From the NCBI GenBank assembly GCA_017527825.1, contig JAFXPO010000024.1, positions 1 through 40,315 of the forward strand: 40,315 nucleotides of DNA, in the 5' to 3' direction. Below, in pieces: positions 1-8,920 of this stretch (position 1 is its first letter; every line of letters starts with the position of its first letter). The notes under the pieces were generated by a model that was not told the origin of the DNA, did no database searches, and saw only the letters and a program-made list of their open reading frames with translations. This DNA is from Oscillospiraceae bacterium. Lineage in GTDB: Bacteria > Bacillota > Clostridia > Oscillospirales > Oscillospiraceae. The translations under genes and the position numbers were made by a program.

Positions 1-53
1 CTGCCGTACCGTCCAAACGGCATTCTTGGTCCATCATCAATTTGGGGTGTCAT
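1..53 (-). CDS. Possible 5' end of a gene running off the left edge
   Basis: A minus-strand ATG at 53 opens 17 codons without a stop up to the window edge, reading MTPQIDDGPRMPFGRYG. An AGGA lies about nine bases upstream. The MPFGRYG segment recalls the 'PFGKyKG' motif of small DUF3820-type proteins, but 17 residues cannot establish this. A perfect inverted repeat (69-91) would lie in its leader. It may be chance. Confidence 0.22.
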   Translation of the reverse strand, partial: MTPQIDDGPRMPFGRYG

Positions 54-68
54 GTCATCGTTCCTGCT

Positions 69-91
69 GTACCGGAGCGGCGATCCGGTAC
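69..91. repeat. Inverted repeat, 7-bp arms
   Basis: GTACCGG (69-75) and CCGGTAC (85-91) are perfect complements around a nine-base centre. It is either a hairpin in a leader transcribed leftward or a protein-binding site. No T-tract follows on either side, so it is not a typical terminator. Confidence 0.4.
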
Positions 92-108
92 GTTTGCGCA
101 GATATATA

Positions 109-171
109 AAAAGACACGGTAAGACTGTCTCTGTCCCATGACGGGATTCTTCAAGTCTTCTCGTGTCTTTT
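109..171 (+). terminator. Long nested stem-loop, probable terminator
   Basis: The outer arms AAAAGACACG (109-118) and CGTGTCTTTT (162-171) pair over 10 bp. Inside them AAGACT (121-126) pairs with AGTCTT (154-159), and TCCC (134-137) with GGGA (143-146). The A-run before and T-run after make it look like a rho-independent terminator that could work in both directions. The gene it would serve is left of the window. Confidence 0.5.
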
Positions 172-584
172 AAAAGCTCTCGGTTATTTTATTTTCTCGG
201 TCGTAAAAATCTTCTCGGTCGATTTGCGGAAAAGCAAAAGGGCATAGTACCCCCTTGTCTCCATGCTCCGCCCTAAGAAAGATCCGCCCTAAAAAATGAT
301 CCGCCCTAAATCCGACGATTTCCGTCCGCTCATCATGTGCGGCAGCATCGTCGATCAAATACATTCTTATTATATCGGGTAAATTCTGCCTGTCAAGCAG
401 AAAAAATCGATATTTTGCAACTTTTTACGGTGATTGTGTTGAGCCGTGTTATCTCGTGTTATTGCGTCCTGCGCGATTCTCGTGGAGCGCGCAAAAATGC
501 TAAAGCCTGTGCTTTGCGCAACGACAGCGAACGGACGAGCGCGCAAAGAAAACGCTGTTTCTGATTATGCCTTTCGGCGGTGAA
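172..584. other. Intergenic stretch without a supported gene
   Basis: AT-rich sequence with only short open frames that lack ribosome binding sites and family resemblance. The longest minus-strand frame here (64 codons, 170-364) covers the small tandem repeat listed separately, which gives its translation an internally repeated look. I see no promoter or RNA gene I can defend. Confidence 0.5.
267..309. repeat. Three tandem degenerate 16-17 bp repeats
   Basis: TCCGCCCTAA occurs at 267, 283 and 300, each followed by an A-rich spacer (GAAAGA, AAAATGA, then diverged). The two spacings are 16 and 17 bp. The origin is unknown; slippage or a repeated binding site are both possible. Confidence 0.55.
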
Positions 585-724
585 ACATTAAAAAGGACGC
601 AGTACACCTACTGCATCCTTTGCGTACAATCCAACATAACGTGTGCAAGGCGGAAGCACAGGGCTTCCGCAATAGGAGGCACTTGGCCAACTCCCGTACT
701 GGGACGCACATACAATCAATTACA
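585..724 (-). ncRNA. Candidate independently transcribed structured RNA
   Basis: This roughly 140-base minus-strand unit has its own promoter (731-759) and its own rho-independent terminator (588-620), with no open frame or ribosome binding site between them. Read 5' to 3', it can form a closing helix UGCGU/ACGCA, a small hairpin with CCC/GGG arms, a helix CCAA-GUGC with GCAC-UUGG broken by an internal loop, and an apical 7-bp stem GCGGAAG/CUUCCGC. I do not recognise the family. The size and shape would allow a 6S-like or other regulatory RNA, but no 6S central bubble is evident. Boundaries are estimates from the promoter and terminator. No gene follows on the same strand, so a riboswitch is unlikely. 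Confidence 0.5.
588..620 (-). terminator. Terminator of the candidate structured RNA
   Basis: On the minus strand AAGGATGCAGTA and TACTGCGTCCTT form a 12-bp stem with one G-U pair and a GGTG loop, followed by TTTTT. It is a textbook rho-independent terminator. Confidence 0.75.
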
Positions 725-730
725 TATTGA

Positions 731-759
731 TATATAACACAAGATGTTGTGTTTGTCAA
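731..759 (-). promoter_or_regulatory. Sigma-70-type promoter with palindromic spacer
   Basis: On the minus strand TTGACA (759-754) is separated by 17 bp from TATATA (736-731). The spacer contains the near-palindrome AACACAACATCTTGTGTT, whose arms AACACAA and TTGTGTT are complementary, so a repressor site inside the promoter is likely. It drives the candidate RNA. Confidence 0.65.
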
Positions 760-924
760 GGTAAAAATACCGTATATTGTGTCGTTGGCAATGTGGATCA
801 AGCTACACCGCTATCTCTCCACGGAATAACTTGTGGAGCGCCGTATCTTCACAGCGGCAAAATAGATCATAGAGCGACGAGGACGAAACGCTTTCAAGCA
901 AAGATAGCGTTCAGTTTACTGACG

Positions 925-1215
925 CGCGGGTACAACACCTGTTACTGCAACAACATCGCGCCGGGCGAGACGACGCGCACCTGCCGCAAGGTCGGCGCGC
1001 ACACGAAGGAGAAGCGGGAGCGTGAGGAGGCGTCGCCGGTGCAGCAGGAATACCAGCGCACCTACAACCGCCTGAAGCAGCAGCACCAGCGCCGCAAGAA
1101 GGACGACACGGAGTACAACCGTCAGGTGGCGCAGGCGCAGGATATCCGCGACGCCTACGCGCGCGGCGCGCTCGGCGAGGAGGACGCCATCGCGCGGCTG
1201 ATTGCGATCGGATGA
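925..1215 (+). pseudogene. 3' remnant of a DUF6076-family gene
   Basis: The frame encodes about 96 residues starting at a Cys-containing segment (YNTCYCNN), then RTCRKVGA and a charged helical tail, and ends at a TGA at 1213-1215. The order cysteine pair, 'TCR.VGA', then an 'EY...Y.R.K' helix is the C-terminal part of DUF6076 proteins of Firmicutes as I know them. No start codon with a ribosome binding site exists, and sequence upstream of about 925 changes abruptly from AT-rich to GC-rich. I read it as a truncated gene left after a rearrangement. The family assignment is from memory of the motif pattern. Confidence 0.5.
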
Positions 1216-1220
1216 CAGAG

Positions 1221-1257
1221 ACACCCATGAGGCCGGAGCGTCCAGCATCATGGGTGT
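1221..1257. terminator. Inverted repeat between converging ends
   Basis: ACACCCATGA (1221-1230) and TCATGGGTGT (1248-1257) are perfect 10-bp arms around a 17-base loop. It lies between the end of the DUF6076 remnant (plus) and the end of pyrG (minus), so it may end transcription from either side. The T-tract is weak on both sides. Confidence 0.45.
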
Positions 1258-1296
1258 AGTTCTTAGTTACTGTGGAGATGGATTTGCGCGATATAC

Positions 1297-2941
<1,645 letters not shown>

Positions 2942-2943
2942 CA

Positions 2944-2984
2944 GCCATATTTCGCGGTTGTCCCACAGGGACGAGCGAAATGGC
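2944..2984. repeat. Extended hairpin in the pyrG leader
   Basis: In the pyrG transcript GCCATTTCGC pairs with GCGAAATATGGC (one or two bulged bases), enclosing a GTCCC/GGGAC stem with a three-base loop. It is the middle of three consecutive palindromes between the leader terminator and pyrG. Confidence 0.6.
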
Positions 2985-2998
2985 GATAATATGCTTTT

Positions 2999-3020
2999 TT
3001 TTCAGGCGAACGCCTGAAAA
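2999..3020. repeat. Perfect 22-bp palindrome in the pyrG leader
   Basis: TTTTCAGGCG and CGCCTGAAAA flank a two-base centre. It lies immediately after the leader terminator's T-tract on the pyrG strand. On that strand it is followed by A rather than T, so it is not itself a pyrG-strand terminator. Confidence 0.6.
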
Positions 3021-3021
3021 T

Positions 3022-3067
3022 AAAAAAGGCGTCCATTGGGGGCACTTGTCCCTCAATGAACGCCTTT
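3022..3067 (-). terminator. Attenuator terminator in the pyrG leader
   Basis: On the minus strand GGCGTTCATTG pairs with CAATGGACGCC, extended inward by GGG/CCC, and is followed by TTTTTT. It can end transcripts of the glnA-ANTAR operon and also those from the pyrG promoter. Its 5' arm shares the GTTCA segment (3057-3061) with the hexaloop hairpin, so the two folds exclude each other. Confidence 0.8.
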
Positions 3068-3072
3068 GTTCA
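3057..3072 (-). promoter_or_regulatory. ANTAR-type hexaloop antiterminator hairpin (pyrG)
   Basis: On the minus strand TGAAC and GTTCA form a 5-bp stem closing the six-base loop AAAGGC. Loop positions 1 (A) and 4 (G) fit the signature recognised by ANTAR proteins. The hairpin begins about three bases after the predicted transcription start and overlaps the terminator's 5' arm. The same loop appears at guaA and glnN. Confidence 0.7.
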
Positions 3073-3081
3073 ACAAATGGG

Positions 3082-3110
3082 AGAATACTACGCTTTTTTG
3101 CGCTTGTCAA
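3082..3110 (-). promoter_or_regulatory. pyrG promoter
   Basis: On the minus strand TTGACA (3110-3105), 17 bp, TATTCT (3087-3082). The TGA stop codon of the ANTAR gene lies inside the -35 hexamer. Transcription should start near 3075. Confidence 0.75.
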
Positions 3111-3688
3111 TAGGTTTTGATGATGTTTTCCGCAACCTCTTTCCGCGGGAGGCGCAAATCCATCGCCTGTTTCTCAATATAGCGGTGGGCTTCGGCCTCG
3201 GTCATGCCCAGCCGCTCGATCAGCAGCCACTTGGCACGGTTCACGGCGCGGATCTCCTCAATCTTTTCCTCCACCGTCGCCTGCTTTTCCTCCATGCGGC
3301 GCAGCCGTTCCCGCGCGGCGCACAGGATGCGCAGCGTCTGCGCCACCATTTGTGTGGAGGTGGGCGTGGGCAGCACCATGACGCCGTGCTCCATGACTTT
3401 GGCGTACACGTCGTCGTAGACCTCGCTTTTCACGAACAGCAGCACACCCGCGCCGGAGCTTTGGCAAATGTCGGTGGCAAGGCGGCTGCCGAATTCATCC
3501 CGCAGCGGCGTCTGGATCAGCACAAGGTCAAAGGCGCCTTCCAGCAGCGAGCGCCGCGCCTCGCCCGCGCTGTGGGCGTTTTCCACCGGGTAGTAATCCG
3601 TGGGCGGCAGGAGCGCGCGGGTCGCTTCGATGAACTTGTCGGACGTGGAAACGATCAGGACGCCGTAGGTGCGCTCCTGAAATACCAT
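3107..3688 (-). CDS. ANTAR-domain antiterminator with pseudo-receiver
   Basis: A 193-residue RNA-binding regulator of the AmiR/NasR/EutV kind. Residues 1-125 look like a receiver fold (VLIVSTSD, then FDLVLIQTPL), residues 125-145 like a coiled linker (RMEEKQATVEEKIEEIRAVN), and residues 143-190 are an ANTAR three-helix domain (AKWLLIERLGMTEAEAHRYI). Where a response regulator carries the phosphorylated Asp, this protein has Gln59, and the acidic pair near residues 14-15 is Ser-Thr. I therefore infer a phosphorylation-independent signal. It starts 13 bases after glnA with the site AAGGAGGA, so it is co-transcribed with glnA. Its likely targets are the hexaloop leaders of pyrG, guaA and glnN-asnB on either side. 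Confidence 0.88.
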   Translation of the reverse strand: MVFQERTYGVLIVSTSDKFIEATRALLPPTDYYPVENAHSAGEARRSLLEGAFDLVLIQTPLRDEFGSRLATDICQSSGAGVLLFVKSEVYDDVYAKVMEHGVMVLPTPTSTQMVAQTLRILCAARERLRRMEEKQATVEEKIEEIRAVNRAKWLLIERLGMTEAEAHRYIEKQAMDLRLPRKEVAENIIKTY

Positions 3689-3701
3689 GCGCGTTCCTCC
3701 T

Positions 3702-4913
3702 TCAGCGGTCGCAGTAAGCCGACAAAATCAGCTCGGGAAGATGCTCTTTAATGAAGCTGCTGCTCTTTGCGGCGGCCTCCGCCTCATGCAGCGTGGCGGG
3801 GATGCGCTGATACTGCCGGAGCGTCTCCGCGTCGGCGGTGTAGAGGTTCACGTCCGCGCTCTTTGGCAGGGGCAGACGGTTTTCGATGCCGTGCAGCCCC
3901 GCATAGATGAGCAGGGCGTAGGCGAGATACGGATTCGCGGCGGGATCGGGGGAGCGCAGCTCCGCACGGTACTGTTCCTGCGGCGCGGCGGGGATGCGGA
4001 TGAGCTGGGAGCGGTTTTCACTCGACCAGGTGATGTAGCCCGGCGCCTTGCTGCTGCCGAGGCGGCGGTAGGATTCCTCGATAGGATTCAGGAACACCGT
4101 CAGCTCCCGCACCTTGTCCATGATGCCCGCGATGGCAAAGGGGAGCTTATCCTGCCCGTCCTCTGCGCGGACGGAGAAGTTGATGTGCATGCCGTTGCCC
4201 GCCTCGTCGGGGAGCGGCTTGGGAGAGAAGTCGGCGGCGAGGCCGTTGCGTGCGACAATAGTCTTGACCACCGAACGAAACGTGATGGCGTTGTCCGCTG
4301 CGGAGAGCGGATCGGAGTAGCGGAAGTCGATCTCGTTCTGCCCCGGTCCCTCTTCGTGGTGGGCGCACTCCGGCTGAATGCCCATCTGCGAGAGCGTCAG
4401 GCAGATTTCCCGACGCACCGCCTCACCCTTGTCGTCGGGGGCAATGTCCATGTAATGGGCGCGGTCGTAGGGGATCTTTGTCGGCTCGCCGTCCTCGTTG
4501 GTCTTGAACAGATAAAATTCCATCTCCGCGCCGAAGGCGAAGGACACGCCCGCGCGCTTTGCGTCCTCCACGGCGCGAGCGAGCAGCGCACGGCAGTCGC
4601 CGGCAAAGGGTGTGCCGTCCGGGTGGGTGATGGAGCAGAACATCCGCACTACGCGCCCGTTCTCAGGGTGCCACGGGAGGCTGGACAGCGTGGCGGGATC
4701 GGGGTGGAGGATGAGGTCGGAGCGCACCTCGCCGCCGAAGCCGGGAATGGCGGAGGCGTCGAAGGGGATGCCGAAGGAAAACGCCCGCTCCAACTCGTCG
4801 GGAAGGATGGCGAGATTTTTTTGCCGCCCGAACACATCGCAAAACGCGAGGCGGATGAACTTTACGTCCTCCTCTCTGACGTATTGGATCACTTCTGCCG
4901 CTGTGTATTTCAT
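3702..4913 (-). CDS. glnA: Glutamine synthetase, type I
   Basis: Makes glutamine from glutamate, ammonia and ATP. The 403 residues are shorter than the usual 440-470 of type I enzymes, but the main motifs are present: the N-terminal beta-grasp, AEMEFYLF (metal-binding glutamates), the NEIDFRYSDPL region, GNGMHINFS (His of the active site) and NRSQLIRIP. The ATG at 4913 follows GGAGGG; an in-frame TTG 15 bases upstream overlaps that site and is less likely. The promoter is at 4949-4978, divergent from guaA. Unlike its neighbours its leader has no hexaloop hairpin or terminator. The ANTAR regulator follows in the same operon. The short length suggests a compact clostridial subtype; the feedback and adenylylation state cannot be judged. 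Confidence 0.92.
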   Translation of the reverse strand: MKYTAAEVIQYVREEDVKFIRLAFCDVFGRQKNLAILPDELERAFSFGIPFDASAIPGFGGEVRSDLILHPDPATLSSLPWHPENGRVVRMFCSITHPDGTPFAGDCRALLARAVEDAKRAGVSFAFGAEMEFYLFKTNEDGEPTKIPYDRAHYMDIAPDDKGEAVRREICLTLSQMGIQPECAHHEEGPGQNEIDFRYSDPLSAADNAITFRSVVKTIVARNGLAADFSPKPLPDEAGNGMHINFSVRAEDGQDKLPFAIAGIMDKVRELTVFLNPIEESYRRLGSSKAPGYITWSSENRSQLIRIPAAPQEQYRAELRSPDPAANPYLAYALLIYAGLHGIENRLPLPKSADVNLYTADAETLRQYQRIPATLHEAEAAAKSSSFIKEHLPELILSAYCDR

Positions 4914-4948
4914 AGCCGCACCCTCCAAAAGTGTAAAAATACTGGAAA

Positions 4949-4978
4949 AGAATACAACGAAATTCCTAAAGCTGTCAA
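4949..4978 (-). promoter_or_regulatory. glnA-ANTAR promoter
   Basis: On the minus strand TTGACA (4978-4973), 18 bp, TATTCT (4954-4949). It gives a leader of about 30 bases with no obvious structure. Its -35 box lies only 8 bp from the -35 box of the divergent guaA promoter, so one regulator could affect both. Confidence 0.7.
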
Positions 4979-4986
4979 CAAAAAGA

Positions 4987-5015
4987 TTGACAAACCGGCG
5001 TATGCCGCCTATACT
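4987..5015 (+). promoter_or_regulatory. guaA promoter
   Basis: TTGACA (4987-4992), 17 bp, TATACT (5010-5015). Transcription should start near 5022, two bases before the hexaloop hairpin. Confidence 0.8.
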
Positions 5016-5023
5016 CTTTTTTG

Positions 5024-5043
5024 TTGAGACAAGGGCGTCTCAA
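5024..5043 (+). promoter_or_regulatory. ANTAR-type hexaloop antiterminator hairpin (guaA)
   Basis: TTGAGAC and GTCTCAA form a 7-bp stem around the loop AAGGGC (A at 1, G at 4). Its 3' arm is also part of the terminator's 5' arm, so forming the hairpin blocks the terminator. Confidence 0.75.
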
Positions 5044-5078
5044 AGGGCTTTCTATACCCTTTGAGGCGCTCTCTTTTT
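5035..5078 (+). terminator. Attenuator terminator in the guaA leader
   Basis: A 13-bp stem pairs 5035-5047 (GCGTCTCAAAGGG) with 5057-5069 around a nine-base loop, followed by TCTCTTTTT. The guaA ribosome binding site lies just beyond at 5084. Confidence 0.85.
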
Positions 5079-5095
5079 GCTTTGGAGGAAAATCT

Positions 5096-6634
5096 ATGCA
5101 AGAGAAAATCCTGATTTTGGACTTCGGCGGACAGTACAACCAGCTCATTGCCCGCCGCGTGAGAGATCAGCACGTCTACTGCGAGCTGAAGCCCTATTCT
5201 ACCGGAATGGAGGAAATCCGCGCGTTCGACGCGGCCGGTATTATCTTCACCGGTGGGCCGAACAGCGTCTATGATGAAAGCGCACCGCACGTGAATCCCG
5301 CAATCTTTGCACTGGGCGTTCCCATCCTCGGCATCTGCTATGGCTGCCAGCTCATGGCGCAGCAGCTCGGCGGTCAGGTCAGCCCCGCGCAGAGCGACAC
5401 CGCACGGGAATACGGCAAAACGCCGACGCACTACGACACCGCCTGCCGCCTGTTTGCGGGGCTTGCGGAAGAAAGCGTTTCATGGATGAGCCACGGGGAT
5501 TATATCTCCAAGCTGCCGGATGGGTTCACCGCCTGCGCCCACAGCACCGCCTGTCCCACCGCTGCGATTTGCGACGAAGCGCGTGGCTTCTACGGCGTCC
5601 AGTTTCACCCGGAGGTGGCGCACACGGAGCAGGGCGCGGAGATGCTGCGGAATTTCCTCTACAACGTCTGCGGCGTGTCGGGGGATTGGAGCATGGGCAG
5701 CTACAAGGACAGCGCTATCGCTTCGATTCGAGAAAAGGTTGGGAACAGACGGGTGCTGCTGGCGCTGTCGGGCGGCGTGGACTCGTCCGTGTGCGCGGCG
5801 CTGTTGGCGGAGGCTGTCGGCAGTCAGCTCACCTGCGTGTTCGTCGACCACGGCCTGCTGCGCAAAGACGAGGGCGACGAGGTCATGGCTGCGTTTGCCC
5901 GGTGGGATATCCGTCTGATCCGTGTCAATGCGCAGGAACGGTTCCTTGCGCGGCTCGCCGGCGTGACGGAACCGGAGGAGAAGCGCAAGCGCATCGGCGA
6001 GGAGTTTATCCGCGTGTTTGAGGAAGTGGGGAAGCAGCTCGGCGCGGTGGACTTTCTGGCGCAGGGGACAATCTACCCGGACGTGATCGAATCCGGCAAG
6101 GGTGACGCGGCGGTCATCAAGAGCCATCATAATGTCGGCGGATTGCCGGACTTTGTGGACTTCAAGGAGATCATCGAACCGCTGCGTCTGCTGTTTAAGG
6201 ACGAGGTACGGGCATTGGGCCGTGAGCTGGGGCTTCCCGATTATCTGGTGAACCGCCAGCCATTTCCCGGCCCCGGCCTTGCCATTCGCGTGCTGGGCGA
6301 GGTGACAGAAGAAAAGCTGGTAACGCTGCGAGAAGCGGACGCTGTCTTCCGGGAGGAGATCGCGCGTGCCGGTCTATCAGGCGCGGTCAATCAGTATTTT
6401 GCCGTGCTGACCGACGCGCGCTCGGTGGGCGTCATGGGCGACGGCCGCACCTATGACCGGGTTCTGGCGTTGCGCGCTGTGACCACGGATGACTTTATGA
6501 CGGCGGATTGGGCGAGGATTCCCTATGAGGTGCTGGACCGCGCGTCCTCGCGCATTGTCAACGAGGTTTCCGGCGTCAACCGTGTTGTTTATGACATTAC
6601 AGCAAAGCCACCGGGGACGGTGGAGTGGGAATGA
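5096..6634 (+). CDS. guaA: GMP synthase, glutamine-hydrolysing
   Basis: Converts XMP to GMP with ATP and glutamine. The 512 residues contain a class I glutaminase domain (nucleophile Cys81 in GICYGCQ, His171 and Glu173 in FHPE), an ATP-pyrophosphatase domain with the P-loop SGGVDSS (225-231), and the conserved dimerisation tail ending in KPPGTVEWE. The ATG at 5096 follows GGAGGA (5084-5089) and matches the family start. An open frame reaches further back but would run through the leader terminator. The gene stands alone under its own promoter and leader, so expression should depend on read-through of the leader terminator, presumably with the ANTAR protein. Confidence 0.97.
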   Translation: MQEKILILDFGGQYNQLIARRVRDQHVYCELKPYSTGMEEIRAFDAAGIIFTGGPNSVYDESAPHVNPAIFALGVPILGICYGCQLMAQQLGGQVSPAQSDTAREYGKTPTHYDTACRLFAGLAEESVSWMSHGDYISKLPDGFTACAHSTACPTAAICDEARGFYGVQFHPEVAHTEQGAEMLRNFLYNVCGVSGDWSMGSYKDSAIASIREKVGNRRVLLALSGGVDSSVCAALLAEAVGSQLTCVFVDHGLLRKDEGDEVMAAFARWDIRLIRVNAQERFLARLAGVTEPEEKRKRIGEEFIRVFEEVGKQLGAVDFLAQGTIYPDVIESGKGDAAVIKSHHNVGGLPDFVDFKEIIEPLRLLFKDEVRALGRELGLPDYLVNRQPFPGPGLAIRVLGEVTEEKLVTLREADAVFREEIARAGLSGAVNQYFAVLTDARSVGVMGDGRTYDRVLALRAVTTDDFMTADWARIPYEVLDRASSRIVNEVSGVNRVVYDITAKPPGTVEWE

Positions 6635-6692
6635 CAGGCAGCTTGACGAATTTTCGCGGTATCATTATTTGTAAATTGTGATATTATAACGA

Positions 6693-6721
6693 TTGATTTT
6701 AACTTTTCCCTGTTTTATACT
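6693..6721 (+). promoter_or_regulatory. glnN-asnB promoter
   Basis: TTGATT (6693-6698), 17 bp, TATACT (6716-6721). Predicted start near 6728, just before the hexaloop hairpin, as at guaA and pyrG. Confidence 0.7.
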
Positions 6722-6729
6722 GTCTGCAT

Positions 6730-6747
6730 TGAGACAAAGGCGTCTCA
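6730..6747 (+). promoter_or_regulatory. ANTAR-type hexaloop antiterminator hairpin (glnN)
   Basis: TGAGAC and GTCTCA form a 6-bp stem around the loop AAAGGC (A at 1, G at 4), the same loop as at pyrG. The 3' arm is shared with the terminator that follows. Confidence 0.75.
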
Positions 6748-6785
6748 GAGAGTATTTTGCACTCTCTGAGACGCCTTTTCTTTTT
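6738..6785 (+). terminator. Attenuator terminator in the glnN leader
   Basis: A perfect 16-bp stem pairs 6738-6753 with 6761-6776 around a seven-base loop, followed by TTTCTTTTT. With such a stem very little read-through is expected unless it is prevented from folding. Confidence 0.88.
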
Positions 6786-6810
6786 ATTTCGTTTCGAAAG
6801 GGTGTTGGAT

Positions 6811-8907
6811 ATGGCAGGTATTCCCGATGATTTTGGCTCTCTGGTATTTGATGAGCGGGCGATGAAGGCGCGGCTCCCCGGCAAGGTCTATCATTCCCTC
6901 AAGCAGACCATCCGCAGGGGCGAACGCCTCGACCCGACTGTCGCTGACGCGGTGGCGGACGCCATGCGGGACTGGGCGGTGGAGCGCGGCGCGACCCACT
7001 TCACCCACTGGTTTCAGCCCATGACCAACGTGACCGCCGAGAAGCACGACAGCTTCATCTCTCCCGCGCCGGACGGCGGCGTCATTCTGGAGTTCTCCGG
7101 CAGGGAGCTCATTCAGGGCGAGCCGGACGCGTCCAGCTTCCCCTCCGGCGGCCTGCGCGCAACCTTTGAGGCAAGGGGCTACACCGCGTGGGACCCGACC
7201 TCTTACGCCTTCCTCAAGGGCAGGACGCTGTGCATCCCGACAGCGTTCTGCGCCTACGGCGGCGAGGCGCTGGATCAGAAAACCCCACTGCTGCGCTCCA
7301 TGGAGGCCATCAACAAGCAAGCCATGCGGGTGCTGCGGCTGTTCGGGAACGAGGGCGTGAGCCACGTCACCACCTCCGTCGGCCCCGAGCAAGAATACTT
7401 CCTCATCGACAAGAGCGTGTACGAGCAGCGCCGCGACCTCATCTACACCGGGCGCACGCTGTTCGGCGCAAAGCCGCCCAAGGGGCAGGAGCTGGACGAT
7501 CACTACTTCGGCAGCATCAAGCCCCGGGTGCAGGCGTACATGGACGAGCTGAACGAGGAGCTGTGGAAGCTCGGCATCTACGCCAAGACGGAGCACAACG
7601 AGGTCGCGCCTGCCCAGCATGAGCTGGCGCCGATTTACACGACCACCAACCTCGCCACCGACCAAAACCAGCTGACCATGGAGGTCATGCAGAAGGTGGC
7701 GGCAAAGCACGGCCTTGTGTGTCTGCTGCATGAGAAGCCCTTTGCCGGCGTCAACGGTTCCGGCAAACACAACAACTGGTCGATTGCCACGGATACCGGC
7801 GTCAACCTGCTCTCTCCCGGCGATACGCCGCACGAGAACGCGCAGTTTTTGCTGTTCTTAGTGGCGGTCATTCAGGCGGTGGACGAGTATCAGGAGCTGC
7901 TGCGCACCACCGTCGCCACCGCCGGCAACGACCATCGCCTCGGCGGCAATGAAGCGCCGCCCGCCGTCGTGTCCGTCTTTCTGGGCGACGGGCTGACCGC
8001 CATTCTGGAAGCGCTGGAAACCGACACGGCCTACAGCGCGGCGGAGAAAACCGTGGTCAAGCTGGGCGTCCACGCCTTGCCGCGCTTCGCCCGGGACATG
8101 ACCGACCGCAACCGTACCTCACCGTTCGCGTTCACAGGCAACAAGTTCGAGTTCCGCATGGTCGGCTCGTCCCAGTCCATCGCCACGGTGAACACCGTCC
8201 TCAACACGGCGGTGGCGGAATCCCTGCGGCAGTACGCTGACGAGCTGGAAGGCGCGGAGGACTTCAACGCCGCGCTGCATACCCTCATTCAGAAGGCAAT
8301 CACCGCCCACAAGCGCATCATCTTCAACGGCAACGGCTACGATGAGGCGTGGATTCGCGAGGCGGTGGATAAACGAGGACTCAGTGAGCTGCGCACCACG
8401 CCGGACTGTGCGCCCTCGCTGCTCAAGAAGAAAAACGTGGAGCTGCTGACCGCCCACAAGGTCTTTACGGAAAACGAGCTGCGTTCCCGCTACGAGATCA
8501 TGCTGGAAAACTACAGCAAGACCGTCATGATCGAGGCGGCCGCCATGGCGGACATGGCGCGGCGGGAAATTCTGCCGGCGGTGTCGGCGTACTCCGCCGC
8601 AATCGCGGACGGTGCGGCAAAGAAAAAGCAGCTCTCGCCGTCGCTGGCCTGCGCCTATGAAACGAAGCTGACGGAGCGGCTGTCGGGTCTTGCGGACTGC
8701 ATCGCGGACAAGACCGACGCCTTGGAGCGCTCGATGCTCGCCGTGCAGGACACCGAGGAAGCAGTCAACGAGGCGTTCACCATCCGCGACATCGTGCTGC
8801 CGCGCATGGCGGAGCTGCGGGCAGTCTGCGACGAGGCGGAGACAATTACGGCGAAGTCGTTCTGGCCGTTCCCGACCTACGGGGAACTGCTGTTCAGCGT
8901 AAGATAG
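6811..8907 (+). CDS. glnN: Glutamine synthetase, type III
   Basis: A 698-residue GSIII enzyme, much longer than type I, making glutamine from glutamate and ammonia. Diagnostic segments are [12 protein letters not shown] (metal-binding), [17 protein letters not shown], the nucleotide/glutamate site [15 protein letters not shown], and [16 protein letters not shown] near residue 445. The C-terminal helical domain typical of GSIII is present. The ATG at 6811 follows AAAGGG (6798-6803) after the leader terminator. asnB begins 13 bases after its stop, so the two form an operon that links glutamine production to asparagine synthesis. The genome therefore has two unrelated-type glutamine synthetases within 3 kb. 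Confidence 0.95.
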   Translation: MAGIPDDFGSLVFDERAMKARLPGKVYHSLKQTIRRGERLDPTVADAVADAMRDWAVERGATHFTHWFQPMTNVTAEKHDSFISPAPDGGVILEFSGRELIQGEPDASSFPSGGLRATFEARGYTAWDPTSYAFLKGRTLCIPTAFCAYGGEALDQKTPLLRSMEAINKQAMRVLRLFGNEGVSHVTTSVGPEQEYFLIDKSVYEQRRDLIYTGRTLFGAKPPKGQELDDHYFGSIKPRVQAYMDELNEELWKLGIYAKTEHNEVAPAQHELAPIYTTTNLATDQNQLTMEVMQKVAAKHGLVCLLHEKPFAGVNGSGKHNNWSIATDTGVNLLSPGDTPHENAQFLLFLVAVIQAVDEYQELLRTTVATAGNDHRLGGNEAPPAVVSVFLGDGLTAILEALETDTAYSAAEKTVVKLGVHALPRFARDMTDRNRTSPFAFTGNKFEFRMVGSSQSIATVNTVLNTAVAESLRQYADELEGAEDFNAALHTLIQKAITAHKRIIFNGNGYDEAWIREAVDKRGLSELRTTPDCAPSLLKKKNVELLTAHKVFTENELRSRYEIMLENYSKTVMIEAAAMADMARREILPAVSAYSAAIADGAAKKKQLSPSLACAYETKLTERLSGLADCIADKTDALERSMLAVQDTEEAVNEAFTIRDIVLPRMAELRAVCDEAETITAKSFWPFPTYGELLFSVR

Positions 8908-8920
8908 AGGAGGAAAAGCC

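Noticed and set aside
170..364. Minus-strand 64-codon open frame
   Set aside because: No ribosome binding site, low-complexity repeated translation caused by the tandem repeat, no family resemblance.
4995..5008. CGGC-GTAT-GCCG hairpin as the first ANTAR hairpin of guaA
   Set aside because: Its loop has four bases rather than six and it lies between the -35 and -10 boxes, so it would not be transcribed from this promoter.
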